Positions 1-7,543 of a stretch of DNA of 17,371 bases are shown one piece after another. The position numbers were made by a program, and so were the translations under genes. The stretch's first letter is position 1, and every line of letters begins with the position of its first letter. The notes below the pieces were generated by a model. It saw only the letters and a program-made list of their open reading frames with translations. It searched no databases and was not told the origin of the DNA. The stretch comes from Lachnospiraceae bacterium UBA1778 (GTDB lineage Bacteria > Bacillota > Clostridia > Lachnospirales > Lachnospiraceae): NCBI GenBank assembly GCA_002315255.1, contig DCGM01000096.1:323-17693 (forward strand). The letters run 5' to 3'.

Positions 1-160
1 CTTTAATTTCACGAACTATGCACTGATGGGGAGTTTCGCCAGGTTCAAGTTTGCCACCGGGAATTTCCCACCAGCCCTTCCAGTCGCCGTATCCGCGGGC
101 TGTGGCGAAGATTTTATCGTTTTCTTTTATGATGGCGGCTACTACATGAAGGGTGGTCAT
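1..160 (-). CDS. Nudix hydrolase, MutT-like, 3' end cut by window edge
   Basis: The visible part is the first 53 codons. The protein starts MTTLHVVAAII, carries a GYGDWKGWWEIPGGKLEPGE stretch (about residues 29-48) and continues into ETPHQCIVREIK, which matches the start of the Nudix box (G-x5-E-x7-R-E). The final E-E-x-G part lies outside the window. Family knowledge suggests hydrolysis of a (deoxy)nucleoside triphosphate or another nucleoside diphosphate derivative, possibly oxidised dNTPs, in the cytoplasm; the substrate cannot be read from the sequence. The start ATG overlaps the TGA of the Vsr-like gene (ATGA) and is preceded by GGGGAGGAG, so translation is probably coupled. Its position as the last visible gene of the helicase-nuclease set suggests a role in DNA repair or defence. 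Confidence 0.85.
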   Translation of the reverse strand, partial: MTTLHVVAAIIKENDKIFATARGYGDWKGWWEIPGGKLEPGETPHQCIVREIK

Positions 161-603
161 TCGATCTCCTCCCCTATCTTTCTTTCCCACACGGCCTCGT
201 CGACCGCTTTCACGCACTCCTCGGGGTCTTTTTTGATGTCATTTCCCCAGAACCGGACGACAGTCCAGCCGAGCGCGCGGAGTTTCTGGTTGACCTCGGT
301 ATCTCTTTCCATATTGCGGAGGATTTTCGCCTCCCAGTATTCCGGTCGGCTCCCGCGGCGAATCTGCTCGCGGAGCGTTTCGTCCCAGTCCTTCCCGTGG
401 AAAAATTCTGAGTCGCAGAAAATCGCAATCCGTGACTTCGTGAGGACGATGTCCGGCGTGCCGGGCAGCTTCCGGTAGTTTTTCCGATAGCGGTAGCCGT
501 GTGCCCACAGCGCCTTCTCGAGGATCAGCTCAATGCTCGTCCCCGTCGGGCGGATATGGCTCATGCACTTCCTCCGCTGTTCTTTTGTCAACCGGTCCGC
601 CAT
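157..603 (-). CDS. vsr: Vsr-like very-short-patch repair endonuclease, divergent and without zinc ligands
   Basis: A 148-residue protein, about the length of the Vsr family, which nicks DNA next to T:G mismatches left by deamination of 5-methylcytosine. Aligned without gaps to E. coli Vsr as I recall it, it keeps E25, the catalytic metal-binding D51 (in LPGTPDIV), H69 (in FFHGKDW), and M14 and F67 of the intercalating wedge. It differs at H64 (Asp here) and at all four zinc ligands: C66, H71, C73 and C117 are E, K, W and N or a neighbour. No cytosine methyltransferase is seen in the window, although one could lie beyond base 1. The gene starts 5 bases after the helicase stop and has only a weak ribosome site, so it probably depends on upstream translation. 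Its stop overlaps the Nudix start. It could be a Vsr-fold nuclease with a different target. Confidence 0.85.
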   Translation of the reverse strand: MADRLTKEQRRKCMSHIRPTGTSIELILEKALWAHGYRYRKNYRKLPGTPDIVLTKSRIAIFCDSEFFHGKDWDETLREQIRRGSRPEYWEAKILRNMERDTEVNQKLRALGWTVVRFWGNDIKKDPEECVKAVDEAVWERKIGEEIE

Positions 604-608
604 AATCG

Positions 609-3600
609 TCAGTGTCTCACTTTGAAATAATCCATTAAAATTGTTTTGATAAAGTTATATCGTCTCGCGTACGCGTTTTCAACCCGAATAAGCTGAAGGT
701 GATGTGCTTTACATATCTGATTTTTCTGTTCGTCACGTCGGCGGACGATAGCGTCGTCCATATGCTCTTTCCCGTCGAGTTCAATCGCTAAAACTGGAAT
801 CTCGCGCTCTTTCGTTTTCTCATAAACCACGAAATCGAATCGTCCGGTATAGAAAAGATCCTTCCCTGTCAGGTTATCTTCGAATACTTGCGAGATAGCG
901 ACTTCTTTATGAACGACGAACCGCGCCTGCGTGAGGAAAATATTATCTAATGCGTGGGAAAGGCTCTGCATAAAGGCCGCTTCCGTCTCTGTGCTGAACG
1001 GCTTCACGCCGAGTGCGCGCGAGTTCGTCTCTTTCGGGGTGACAACCGTTTTTCCTTCACTGCGCACATAATTGATCAGTTCATACAGGTCATCACTCTG
1101 AAGCTCATGATTTTGAACCCCGGATGGATCCGTGTTCGCTCTCACGTCCTGCTGCAGCCGGTTTACATTGGCAGAATCGCCGAGAATAATCAGTCTTTTC
1201 TGGGCGCGAGAAGTCGCTACATTGATGATTTCACGATTTGTCCGCAACCACTCGTAAGTCCCTGCACCTGTACCGGCTCCAATCGCCAGGGAGAAAAGGA
1301 TTTCTTCTTTTTCGTCGCCCTGGAAAGAATGTACTGTTCCGCAGCTGGCATTGGTAAGGCCTTCCTGCTCCAGCGAGCTTGTAATCAGGTTTTTCTGATT
1401 GACAAACGGCGTAACAATTCCGATATTCTTGTCCTGATTTGCGCGAACATACTCTACAATCTGTCGTGCCTCTTCTAAAGAGGTGTTCTTTATAGCGCTC
1501 TTTGGGTTTTCTACATCCACAAAAATGAGCGGTGCCTCGTTCTTCTCCTCCGTGCAGACGTTCAACTGGGAATTGTAATACTTCTTGTTGTTAAAATTAA
1601 TGATTTTCGGATGGCACCGGTAGTGATTATGCAAAAGAATCTCGTCACTGACCGAGTCGCTCGCAAGGAAGGTTTTATAAATCGAGTTCGTCCGATAATC
1701 ATATTCGTCCGGGACTTGATACTCTTTTTTAAGCTTCTCGTTCGTCTGTGCGTCTAACAGAATCACCGGGTTCAACTGCTGCGGGTCGCCTACCAACATC
1801 AGATTTTCGCCACGGAGAATCGGCACCAATGACATCGCGGTATTGCATTGGCTCGCCTCATCGATAATCGTCATATCAAACAGCGGTTCTGGTTTCCCGA
1901 GTCGGTGCGCAGACATACAGGTAGTGACGATAATCGGGAACACGCGCTGAAGCCTTTTGACATTATCGCTATCGGACAGAAACTTCGACAAAGCAGAAAC
2001 AGCATCGCTCTTCTCGGGTATATCAATGATTTCCCTCAGATCTGCAAACCGGTCGCCTTCCAGCCGCTTAATGTATTTGGCGGACAAATAATATAGATAC
2101 TGCGCGAACTCATCCTCGTTCTGATCGATCAGATCCAGCGCTTCCCTCTCCGTGAAGGTCGGCATGGCGGCAATCTTCTCTTCAACCTCTCGCAGCTGCC
2201 GCGTCTTTAGGTCAATGTTAAACGGGAAGAGTGCAGGCGAAATACTGGTTTTCTCTTGGGCGGAGATTAGATCCTTTAATGTTTCCTTCCGTTCTTTAAG
2301 GTCCAGATACTCTTCATATTTCCGCAGATGCTCCGTAAGTTTTTTTGCGCGCTCGCTGCGGTCGTCCTTCCGCTTGTCCAACGTCTTATCGAATACAATG
2401 ATCCCCTTTGCTGTTTCTAAAAGCGACTTTATGTAGTCGATCGCCTCTCCGAGTTTTTCCACGTTTCCCAACCGGAGAATAGGAAACAGAATTCGCTTCC
2501 CTTCGTATTGAAGGCCGGTTAATTTTTCAAAAACCCCGTCGATCGGGTGGTTATTGTTCGACGCAAACAGCACCGTCCGTTCATTGAAAAAGGCGGTGAT
2601 AATGGTGTTAATGATGGTGTTCGTTTTCCCGGTTCCAGGCGGTCCCTGAATATAAGCAATCGGGTACTGCATCGCCTTATTGATTGCCAAAAGCTGGTCC
2701 AGATTGACTTTCTGGTTTAAAAGCGCCATAGGATAGCTTTTCGTACGGCGCGGTTTGTCCAAGAGATCTCCAAAGAAAGCTTTAAGCGGAATCGGCGCAG
2801 TTCCCTCTTCCATCATTTTAATGATTGCCTGATATTCACTATGGAGATCAACTATGATATCCATGCCGATTCCGATTACATACGGGAGATCATCGACAAT
2901 TGCTTTTCCTGAACTGCTTCTTGTAATGGCGTCTTTGATTTTTTCCTGATTCGCATCAAAATCATCGAGGAGAGAATAGTCATCCGCATCCAGATATTTC
3001 CGGGCCGTTTCTCTCCAGTTCCCATCCAGTTGGAATTCCGCGCAGATTGTAATGTCCTTCTCCGGACGCATCAAGCGTTTCTTTACATCTAGATTCAACT
3101 TCCGATAGGCCAGAACATAAAGACCTTTTGGGGTTTTTACGCTAAGGACATTCATCACCAGCTGTTTGACTTTAATATTCGACTGCGCATTATCCTGAAT
3201 CCGATTTGCGCGTATCGAAAAGTCTTTGATAATCTGGCTGTATTGTTCGTCTGAAAGGGTATAAACGCCATCAGTAAAAGAGTCGCGATCCATGCACTTG
3301 ATCAGATCAAAGTCCTGCTGATATGGCGTGGAATCATATCGGTTGCAAACTTCCAGATAGGTCAGAATCTTCAGATTTGCAACATTGTCAAAAAGACCTC
3401 TGTACTTTTCGGGCTTCTCTTCAATATCACGAATAAGTTCAGGATTTGTCTCGAAATAGGTGCCCTCCAGCACGACCGATGTCTGAATCGAATCGATAAA
3501 GATATGGAGTTCATCAATTGCATGTGACCTAATATGGAGTCCATCCACTGTCAGCATACGGCGCAGCGGATCCACCTCGCGAATGCCAATCCAGTAATTC

Positions 3601-3689
3601 GTCAGGTTTCCCGCCTGATTCCGATATTCTATTTTTAGCCACTTTCCCTCGTGGATCGCTTTAAAAATATCCTTACAGATCGGGGTCAT
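609..3689 (-). CDS. SF1 DNA2/NAM7-type helicase fused to a C-terminal PD-(D/E)xK-like nuclease domain
   Basis: About 1026 residues from the ATG at 3689, chosen because AGGAGG lies just before it (AGGAGGAGTTCATG); an earlier in-frame start at 3743 would overlap the GH10 gene. Residues about 10-80 resemble a WYL/SH3-like barrel (KWLKIEYRN...YWIGIREVDP). The helicase core shows Walker A GPPGTGKT (349-356), Walker B DEAS (610-613), GDPQQL (634-639), YRCHP (690-694), GTVHSFQGDE (784-793) and NVATSRAQKR (823-832), with a charged, coiled-coil-like insert around 440-560. The C-terminus has FDFVVYE...VLAIELDGKEH with D952, E970 and K974, the spacing of a PD-(D/E)xK or DUF2726-type nuclease. It likely unwinds and cleaves nucleic acid. 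It is followed closely by Vsr-like and Nudix genes. A defence role is inferred. Confidence 0.9.
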   Translation of the reverse strand: MTPICKDIFKAIHEGKWLKIEYRNQAGNLTNYWIGIREVDPLRRMLTVDGLHIRSHAIDELHIFIDSIQTSVVLEGTYFETNPELIRDIEEKPEKYRGLFDNVANLKILTYLEVCNRYDSTPYQQDFDLIKCMDRDSFTDGVYTLSDEQYSQIIKDFSIRANRIQDNAQSNIKVKQLVMNVLSVKTPKGLYVLAYRKLNLDVKKRLMRPEKDITICAEFQLDGNWRETARKYLDADDYSLLDDFDANQEKIKDAITRSSSGKAIVDDLPYVIGIGMDIIVDLHSEYQAIIKMMEEGTAPIPLKAFFGDLLDKPRRTKSYPMALLNQKVNLDQLLAINKAMQYPIAYIQGPPGTGKTNTIINTIITAFFNERTVLFASNNNHPIDGVFEKLTGLQYEGKRILFPILRLGNVEKLGEAIDYIKSLLETAKGIIVFDKTLDKRKDDRSERAKKLTEHLRKYEEYLDLKERKETLKDLISAQEKTSISPALFPFNIDLKTRQLREVEEKIAAMPTFTEREALDLIDQNEDEFAQYLYYLSAKYIKRLEGDRFADLREIIDIPEKSDAVSALSKFLSDSDNVKRLQRVFPIIVTTCMSAHRLGKPEPLFDMTIIDEASQCNTAMSLVPILRGENLMLVGDPQQLNPVILLDAQTNEKLKKEYQVPDEYDYRTNSIYKTFLASDSVSDEILLHNHYRCHPKIINFNNKKYYNSQLNVCTEEKNEAPLIFVDVENPKSAIKNTSLEEARQIVEYVRANQDKNIGIVTPFVNQKNLITSSLEQEGLTNASCGTVHSFQGDEKEEILFSLAIGAGTGAGTYEWLRTNREIINVATSRAQKRLIILGDSANVNRLQQDVRANTDPSGVQNHELQSDDLYELINYVRSEGKTVVTPKETNSRALGVKPFSTETEAAFMQSLSHALDNIFLTQARFVVHKEVAISQVFEDNLTGKDLFYTGRFDFVVYEKTKEREIPVLAIELDGKEHMDDAIVRRRDEQKNQICKAHHLQLIRVENAYARRYNFIKTILMDYFKVRH

Positions 3690-3706
3690 GAACTCCTCCT
3701 GTTCCT

Positions 3707-4873
3707 TTACTCCAGCACGATTTCCTTCTCTTCCCCGCCGCATTTTACGGTATACGTTCCCTTAAACCCGGCGAGCGTGAAGCCGCCGTTTTCATCGGTT
3801 TCCGTCTCGTAGGCGGTGTGCCACTCGCGGTGAATGAGCTCGTCCAATGCGACAAATGCAGGTTTCTTCGACAGATCCAGCCGGACGAGACCCGCGGGGG
3901 CATTGAGCCAGCCGTCATCCGTGAAGCTCCAATTCGTGAGCGCTTCCACCAGCGGTGAGTCGAAAAGCATCCGCGCCATATGGATCATCTCCGCCTTCTG
4001 GCGCTCCTCTCCCTCCGGCGTGGACGGCCAGATCTCCGGCGCGAAATCATTTAAGTCGACGACTTCCGGCGGCATAAGTGCTCCGGAAATCAAGGTGTTC
4101 TCCGTAAAATGAAGTGGAAGACCGAACCTCGAAAACCGGTCAATGACCGCCTCGAAATATTCGTCCCCGCGATAGCCCTGGTGCTGGTGCGACTGAATGC
4201 CGATCGCGTCGATCGGAACGCCCGCGCTCAAGCAGCAGTCTACGAGAACCTCGTAGCTTTCAGACAGGTTAAAATCGTTTATCAGAAGCGTCGCGTCCGG
4301 GTTCGCAGAGCGCGCCGCGTCGAAGACCTCCTTCACTAGCTTGAGGCGGCCGTAGCGCTTGCAGACGCGGGTGACTGCATTGTCGTAGCGGTCGTAAATC
4401 GGCATGATGACAACCTCGTTAATAACATCCCACATGTCAATTACGCCCTTAAACTCTGACACCTCGCGTTCGACACGCTTCACGAGCTTGTCGAGAATCG
4501 TCGCGTCATCGTAGTTCATCAGCCAGTCTGCGCAGACCGTGTGCCAGCAGAGCGGATGCCCCTTTAAGGTGACGCCGGCTTCTGCCAGCGTGCGCGCCGC
4601 ATTCATCCGGCTTTCCGTCTCCGGCTGCCCCTCCACAGGCTCGAATCGGCCGAGGTAGAACGGGAGCGTTCCGAAATTGAAAAGCTCCTTCCAAAGCGCC
4701 ATTCGTTTATCCAGCACCGCGTCATTTTCGCCTGCATAGAGAAAATCAAATGCGCCGCAGCCGAACAGGAATCTGTGCTTTTTCAGTTCAACCGAAACCT
4801 TCTCGTGTGCTTTCGGCCGGCCGTCTGTGCCGTTTAAAATCACTCGTTTTTCGGATTTCCGATGCTCGTACAT
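3707..4873 (-). CDS. GH10 endo-1,4-beta-xylanase-like glycoside hydrolase, probably cytoplasmic
   Basis: A 388-residue protein with no signal peptide. GH10 signatures in order: GHPLCWH (105-111), WDVINEV (148-154) with acid/base E153, LLINDFN (196-202), IGIQSHQHQG (224-233), and LHFTENTL (254-261) with predicted nucleophile E258, then W315 and W322 near the substrate cleft. The usual ITELD around the nucleophile is changed to FTENT. A short beta-rich piece precedes the barrel (about 8-40) and another follows it (about 355-388, ENGGFTLAGFKGTYTV). Family function is cleavage of beta-1,4-xylan or xylo-oligosaccharides; lacking a signal, it probably works on imported oligosaccharides. The start ATG follows AAGGAG by 5 bases. 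It lies 54 bases after the GH3 gene and 17 bases before the helicase start, in the same direction. Confidence 0.87.
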   Translation of the reverse strand: MYEHRKSEKRVILNGTDGRPKAHEKVSVELKKHRFLFGCGAFDFLYAGENDAVLDKRMALWKELFNFGTLPFYLGRFEPVEGQPETESRMNAARTLAEAGVTLKGHPLCWHTVCADWLMNYDDATILDKLVKRVEREVSEFKGVIDMWDVINEVVIMPIYDRYDNAVTRVCKRYGRLKLVKEVFDAARSANPDATLLINDFNLSESYEVLVDCCLSAGVPIDAIGIQSHQHQGYRGDEYFEAVIDRFSRFGLPLHFTENTLISGALMPPEVVDLNDFAPEIWPSTPEGEERQKAEMIHMARMLFDSPLVEALTNWSFTDDGWLNAPAGLVRLDLSKKPAFVALDELIHREWHTAYETETDENGGFTLAGFKGTYTVKCGGEEKEIVLE

Positions 4874-4927
4874 GCTGACTCCTTTCCGCTCTCTGACGTT
4901 TTTCCCGAATAAGCGCGCTGCTTTCGG

Positions 4928-7456
4928 TTATTTGAAGAACTTCGCAACTCCCTTAAAGAAATGCCCGTTCGCCATCTCGAGAAGGCCCTCGAACAGGCCG
5001 CCCTTAATGTTCGCGAAAATCTGGATGCTGCGGAGCGGACCGCCCACGCTGCTCTCCATCATCATCCGGAAATCCGGATTCGTATAATCCTTCTTTCCGC
5101 CGTACTGCTTCGCGATGACCGTTTCCGTCGCCGTATACATAATCCTCATCACGAGCGAATCGTCTTTCATCTCAACAATGGTGCTGTCCATCGTAAATTC
5201 GCCCTTTTTCGGCGTTTTCTCGACATACGGATGGCCAATGACCTTCTCCCAGTCGGCGCGGCTCGGCTTCCCTGCAAGCGTCCAATACCAGTCGCGGTCT
5301 TCCGCCTTTTCACCCGACAGCGCCGTTTCTTCCGCTCCACATGACAAAGCTGCTTCTTCCGCCTTATTCGGACCAGCTTCGTAAGCCTCGCGGCTCGCTT
5401 TATTGGCCTCCAAAATCGTCACGCTCTCGTTTCCGACGCTGATCCGGTATTCGCCGCTCTCGATCTTCCAGCCGTCCTGCCAGACGCTGAAATCGCGGTC
5501 GGTAAGGTCAAATTCTACCGTCTTCTCTTCCCCCGGTACCAGCGAAACCTTCGTAAAGCCCTTCAGCTCGCGCACCGGACGATGGACCGCGGTCTGCTCC
5601 GTGCGGCCGACATAAAGCTGCACGGTTTCCTCGCCGGGAACTTTGCCGGTATTCTTTACATTGACGGAAATATGCCGCCCGTCTGCTGTCAGATTTGTGT
5701 AAGAAAATGTCGTATAACTTAAACCGAAGCCGAACGGCCAGCGCACGTTCACCTTCGCCTTTTCATAATACCGATAGCCGATATAAAGGCCTTCTTCGTA
5801 GAGTGCGTCCTTCGTCTTTGCGAAGATTTCGGAAGACGGCACATCCTCATAAACGAACGGCCAGGATTCCGCGAGCTTTCCGCACGGATTCGCCTCGCCC
5901 TTTAAAATGCGCGCGATCGCGCGTGCGCCACCCTGCCCCGGAAGCCCCGCATAAACGATAGCCTTCACGCGGTCGGCCCACGGACATTCCACCGCAGAGC
6001 CGCAGACGAGCACGACGATCGTGTTCGGATTTGCCTCCGCCGCTGCCGCAATCATCTGAAGATGCCCCTCCGGCATTTTCATGTTTTCGCGGTCGAATCC
6101 CTCCGACTCATACCGCGCCGGAAGCCCTGCAAATACAATGACTTTCTCCGCTTTTTGTGCGGTTTCGCGGACTTCGTTCAGAAGCTCTTCTGTCGTCGCG
6201 CCTTCCTCGTCACAACCGGCCGCATATGACGCGCCCGGGAAGAAATCGAGCGGCGACTCTGTTCTCGTCGGATTGATATGGCTCGATCCCGCGCCCTGAA
6301 TCCGAAGGTTTTTCGCCATAGAGCCGATGATAGCGAGCTTCGGTTCCTCGCAGTTTATCGGAGGAATCTGGTCCCCGCTGTTTAGCGGGAGCATCTGATC
6401 TTCATTCTTTAAAAGCACGATTCCTTTTTCGGCTGCCTTCGCTGCGAGCGCATGGTGCTTTTCATACATTTCAGCTATCGCTGCCGCGTTTCCGGATTCG
6501 CCGACGATAGCGTTTTTTTCATCACCGCTACCGGGTTCGAGAGGTGTTTCCCTATCATACGCCGAGAGCGTCTCTTCCGCGCGGAGCACGAGTTCTAACA
6601 CACGCCGCGCTGATTTATTTATTTCCTCTTCTGAAAGCATTCCGTTCTTTACCGCTTTCAGCGCATCTTTTTCCATATACGCGCTGCCGCCCGGCATGCC
6701 GAGGTCGCAGCCCGCTTTAAAGCATTCTATACGGTCATTCATGGCGCCCCAGTCGGTCACGACGAGGCCGTCGAATCCCCACTCGTCACGAAGAATATCT
6801 GTCAGTAATTCCTTATGATCGCTCGCGTGAGTTCCGTTCAGTTTCGGATACGAACACATTAGTGTCGCCGGGTGCGCCTTCTTCACCGCGCGCTCGAAAC
6901 CTGCGAGATAAATCTCGCGGAGCGTCCGGTCGTCGATCACGCCGTCCGACGTAAGCCGCCGATATTCCTGCGAATTACACGCGAAATGCTTTAAGCTGCA
7001 CGCAATCCCCTCATTCTCCATTCCCGCGATATATCCTGCCGCGAGTTCGCCCGCGAGCACCGGATCTTCGCTGAAATACTCGAAGTTCCGTCCGCAGAGC
7101 GGATTTCGTTTCATATTGATCCCGGGGCCTAACACCATCCCGACATGTTCGTTCTTCGCTTCTTCCGCAATCGCCTTTCCGACCTCCCGAAGAAGCTCCG
7201 CGTCCCAGCTTCCTGCTGTCGTTACCGCCGCGGGGAAGCAGGTCGCGGGGTTCGACTCATTGATGCCTAAAATGTCAGTTTTCTTCTTTTTTTCCTGTTT
7301 TCGAAGCCCGTGAGGGCCATCGCACATAAACATCGACGGAATTCCGTATTTGTCAAACTTCTTCGTCTCCCAGGTATTTTCGCCGGAGCATAACGCAATC
7401 TTCTCTTTCAGCGTCATTTCTGCCAGGATCCGGTCGATTCTTTCGGCTCTTTCCAT
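4928..7456 (-). CDS. GH3 family beta-glucosidase/beta-xylosidase, probably cytoplasmic
   Basis: 842 residues from the ATG at 7456, chosen for GGAGG six bases upstream; an in-frame ATG 30 bases earlier lacks such a site. No signal peptide. The GH3 N-terminal barrel shows GENTWET (25-31), CDGPHGLR (45-52), GRNFEYFSEDP (122-132), SLKHFACNSQE (154-164) and VVTDWGA with nucleophile D235. The second domain has ARYESEGFDRENM (447-459), the usual acid/base loop. A fibronectin III-like domain follows (QLYVGR, RPVRELKGF), then a C-terminal tail of roughly 190 residues with a Glu/Ala-rich linker. Reaction: release of terminal beta-linked glucose or xylose from oligosaccharides. With the GH10 gene downstream, it fits breakdown of imported hemicellulose fragments; exact sugar specificity is not readable. 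Confidence 0.93.
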   Translation of the reverse strand: MERAERIDRILAEMTLKEKIALCSGENTWETKKFDKYGIPSMFMCDGPHGLRKQEKKKKTDILGINESNPATCFPAAVTTAGSWDAELLREVGKAIAEEAKNEHVGMVLGPGINMKRNPLCGRNFEYFSEDPVLAGELAAGYIAGMENEGIACSLKHFACNSQEYRRLTSDGVIDDRTLREIYLAGFERAVKKAHPATLMCSYPKLNGTHASDHKELLTDILRDEWGFDGLVVTDWGAMNDRIECFKAGCDLGMPGGSAYMEKDALKAVKNGMLSEEEINKSARRVLELVLRAEETLSAYDRETPLEPGSGDEKNAIVGESGNAAAIAEMYEKHHALAAKAAEKGIVLLKNEDQMLPLNSGDQIPPINCEEPKLAIIGSMAKNLRIQGAGSSHINPTRTESPLDFFPGASYAAGCDEEGATTEELLNEVRETAQKAEKVIVFAGLPARYESEGFDRENMKMPEGHLQMIAAAAEANPNTIVVLVCGSAVECPWADRVKAIVYAGLPGQGGARAIARILKGEANPCGKLAESWPFVYEDVPSSEIFAKTKDALYEEGLYIGYRYYEKAKVNVRWPFGFGLSYTTFSYTNLTADGRHISVNVKNTGKVPGEETVQLYVGRTEQTAVHRPVRELKGFTKVSLVPGEEKTVEFDLTDRDFSVWQDGWKIESGEYRISVGNESVTILEANKASREAYEAGPNKAEEAALSCGAEETALSGEKAEDRDWYWTLAGKPSRADWEKVIGHPYVEKTPKKGEFTMDSTIVEMKDDSLVMRIMYTATETVIAKQYGGKKDYTNPDFRMMMESSVGGPLRSIQIFANIKGGLFEGLLEMANGHFFKGVAKFFK

Positions 7457-7543
7457 CGGTTTCCTCCGTTCTGTTCTAGGTGTCATCAGGTTTATGTTAT
7501 GTGTTTGTTCTGGTCCTGAATCTGTGCTGATTCTGCCTTTATT

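Noticed and set aside
26..478. A 150-codon plus-strand open frame
   Set aside because: It is the antisense of the Vsr-like and Nudix genes, both of which have clear family motifs.
954..1478. A 174-codon plus-strand open frame
   Set aside because: It lies opposite the helicase C-terminal motifs and shows no ribosome site or recognisable domain.
3690..3743. Longer start for the helicase (18 more residues)
   Set aside because: It would overlap the GH10 gene, while the ATG at 3689 has a near-perfect AGGAGG site.
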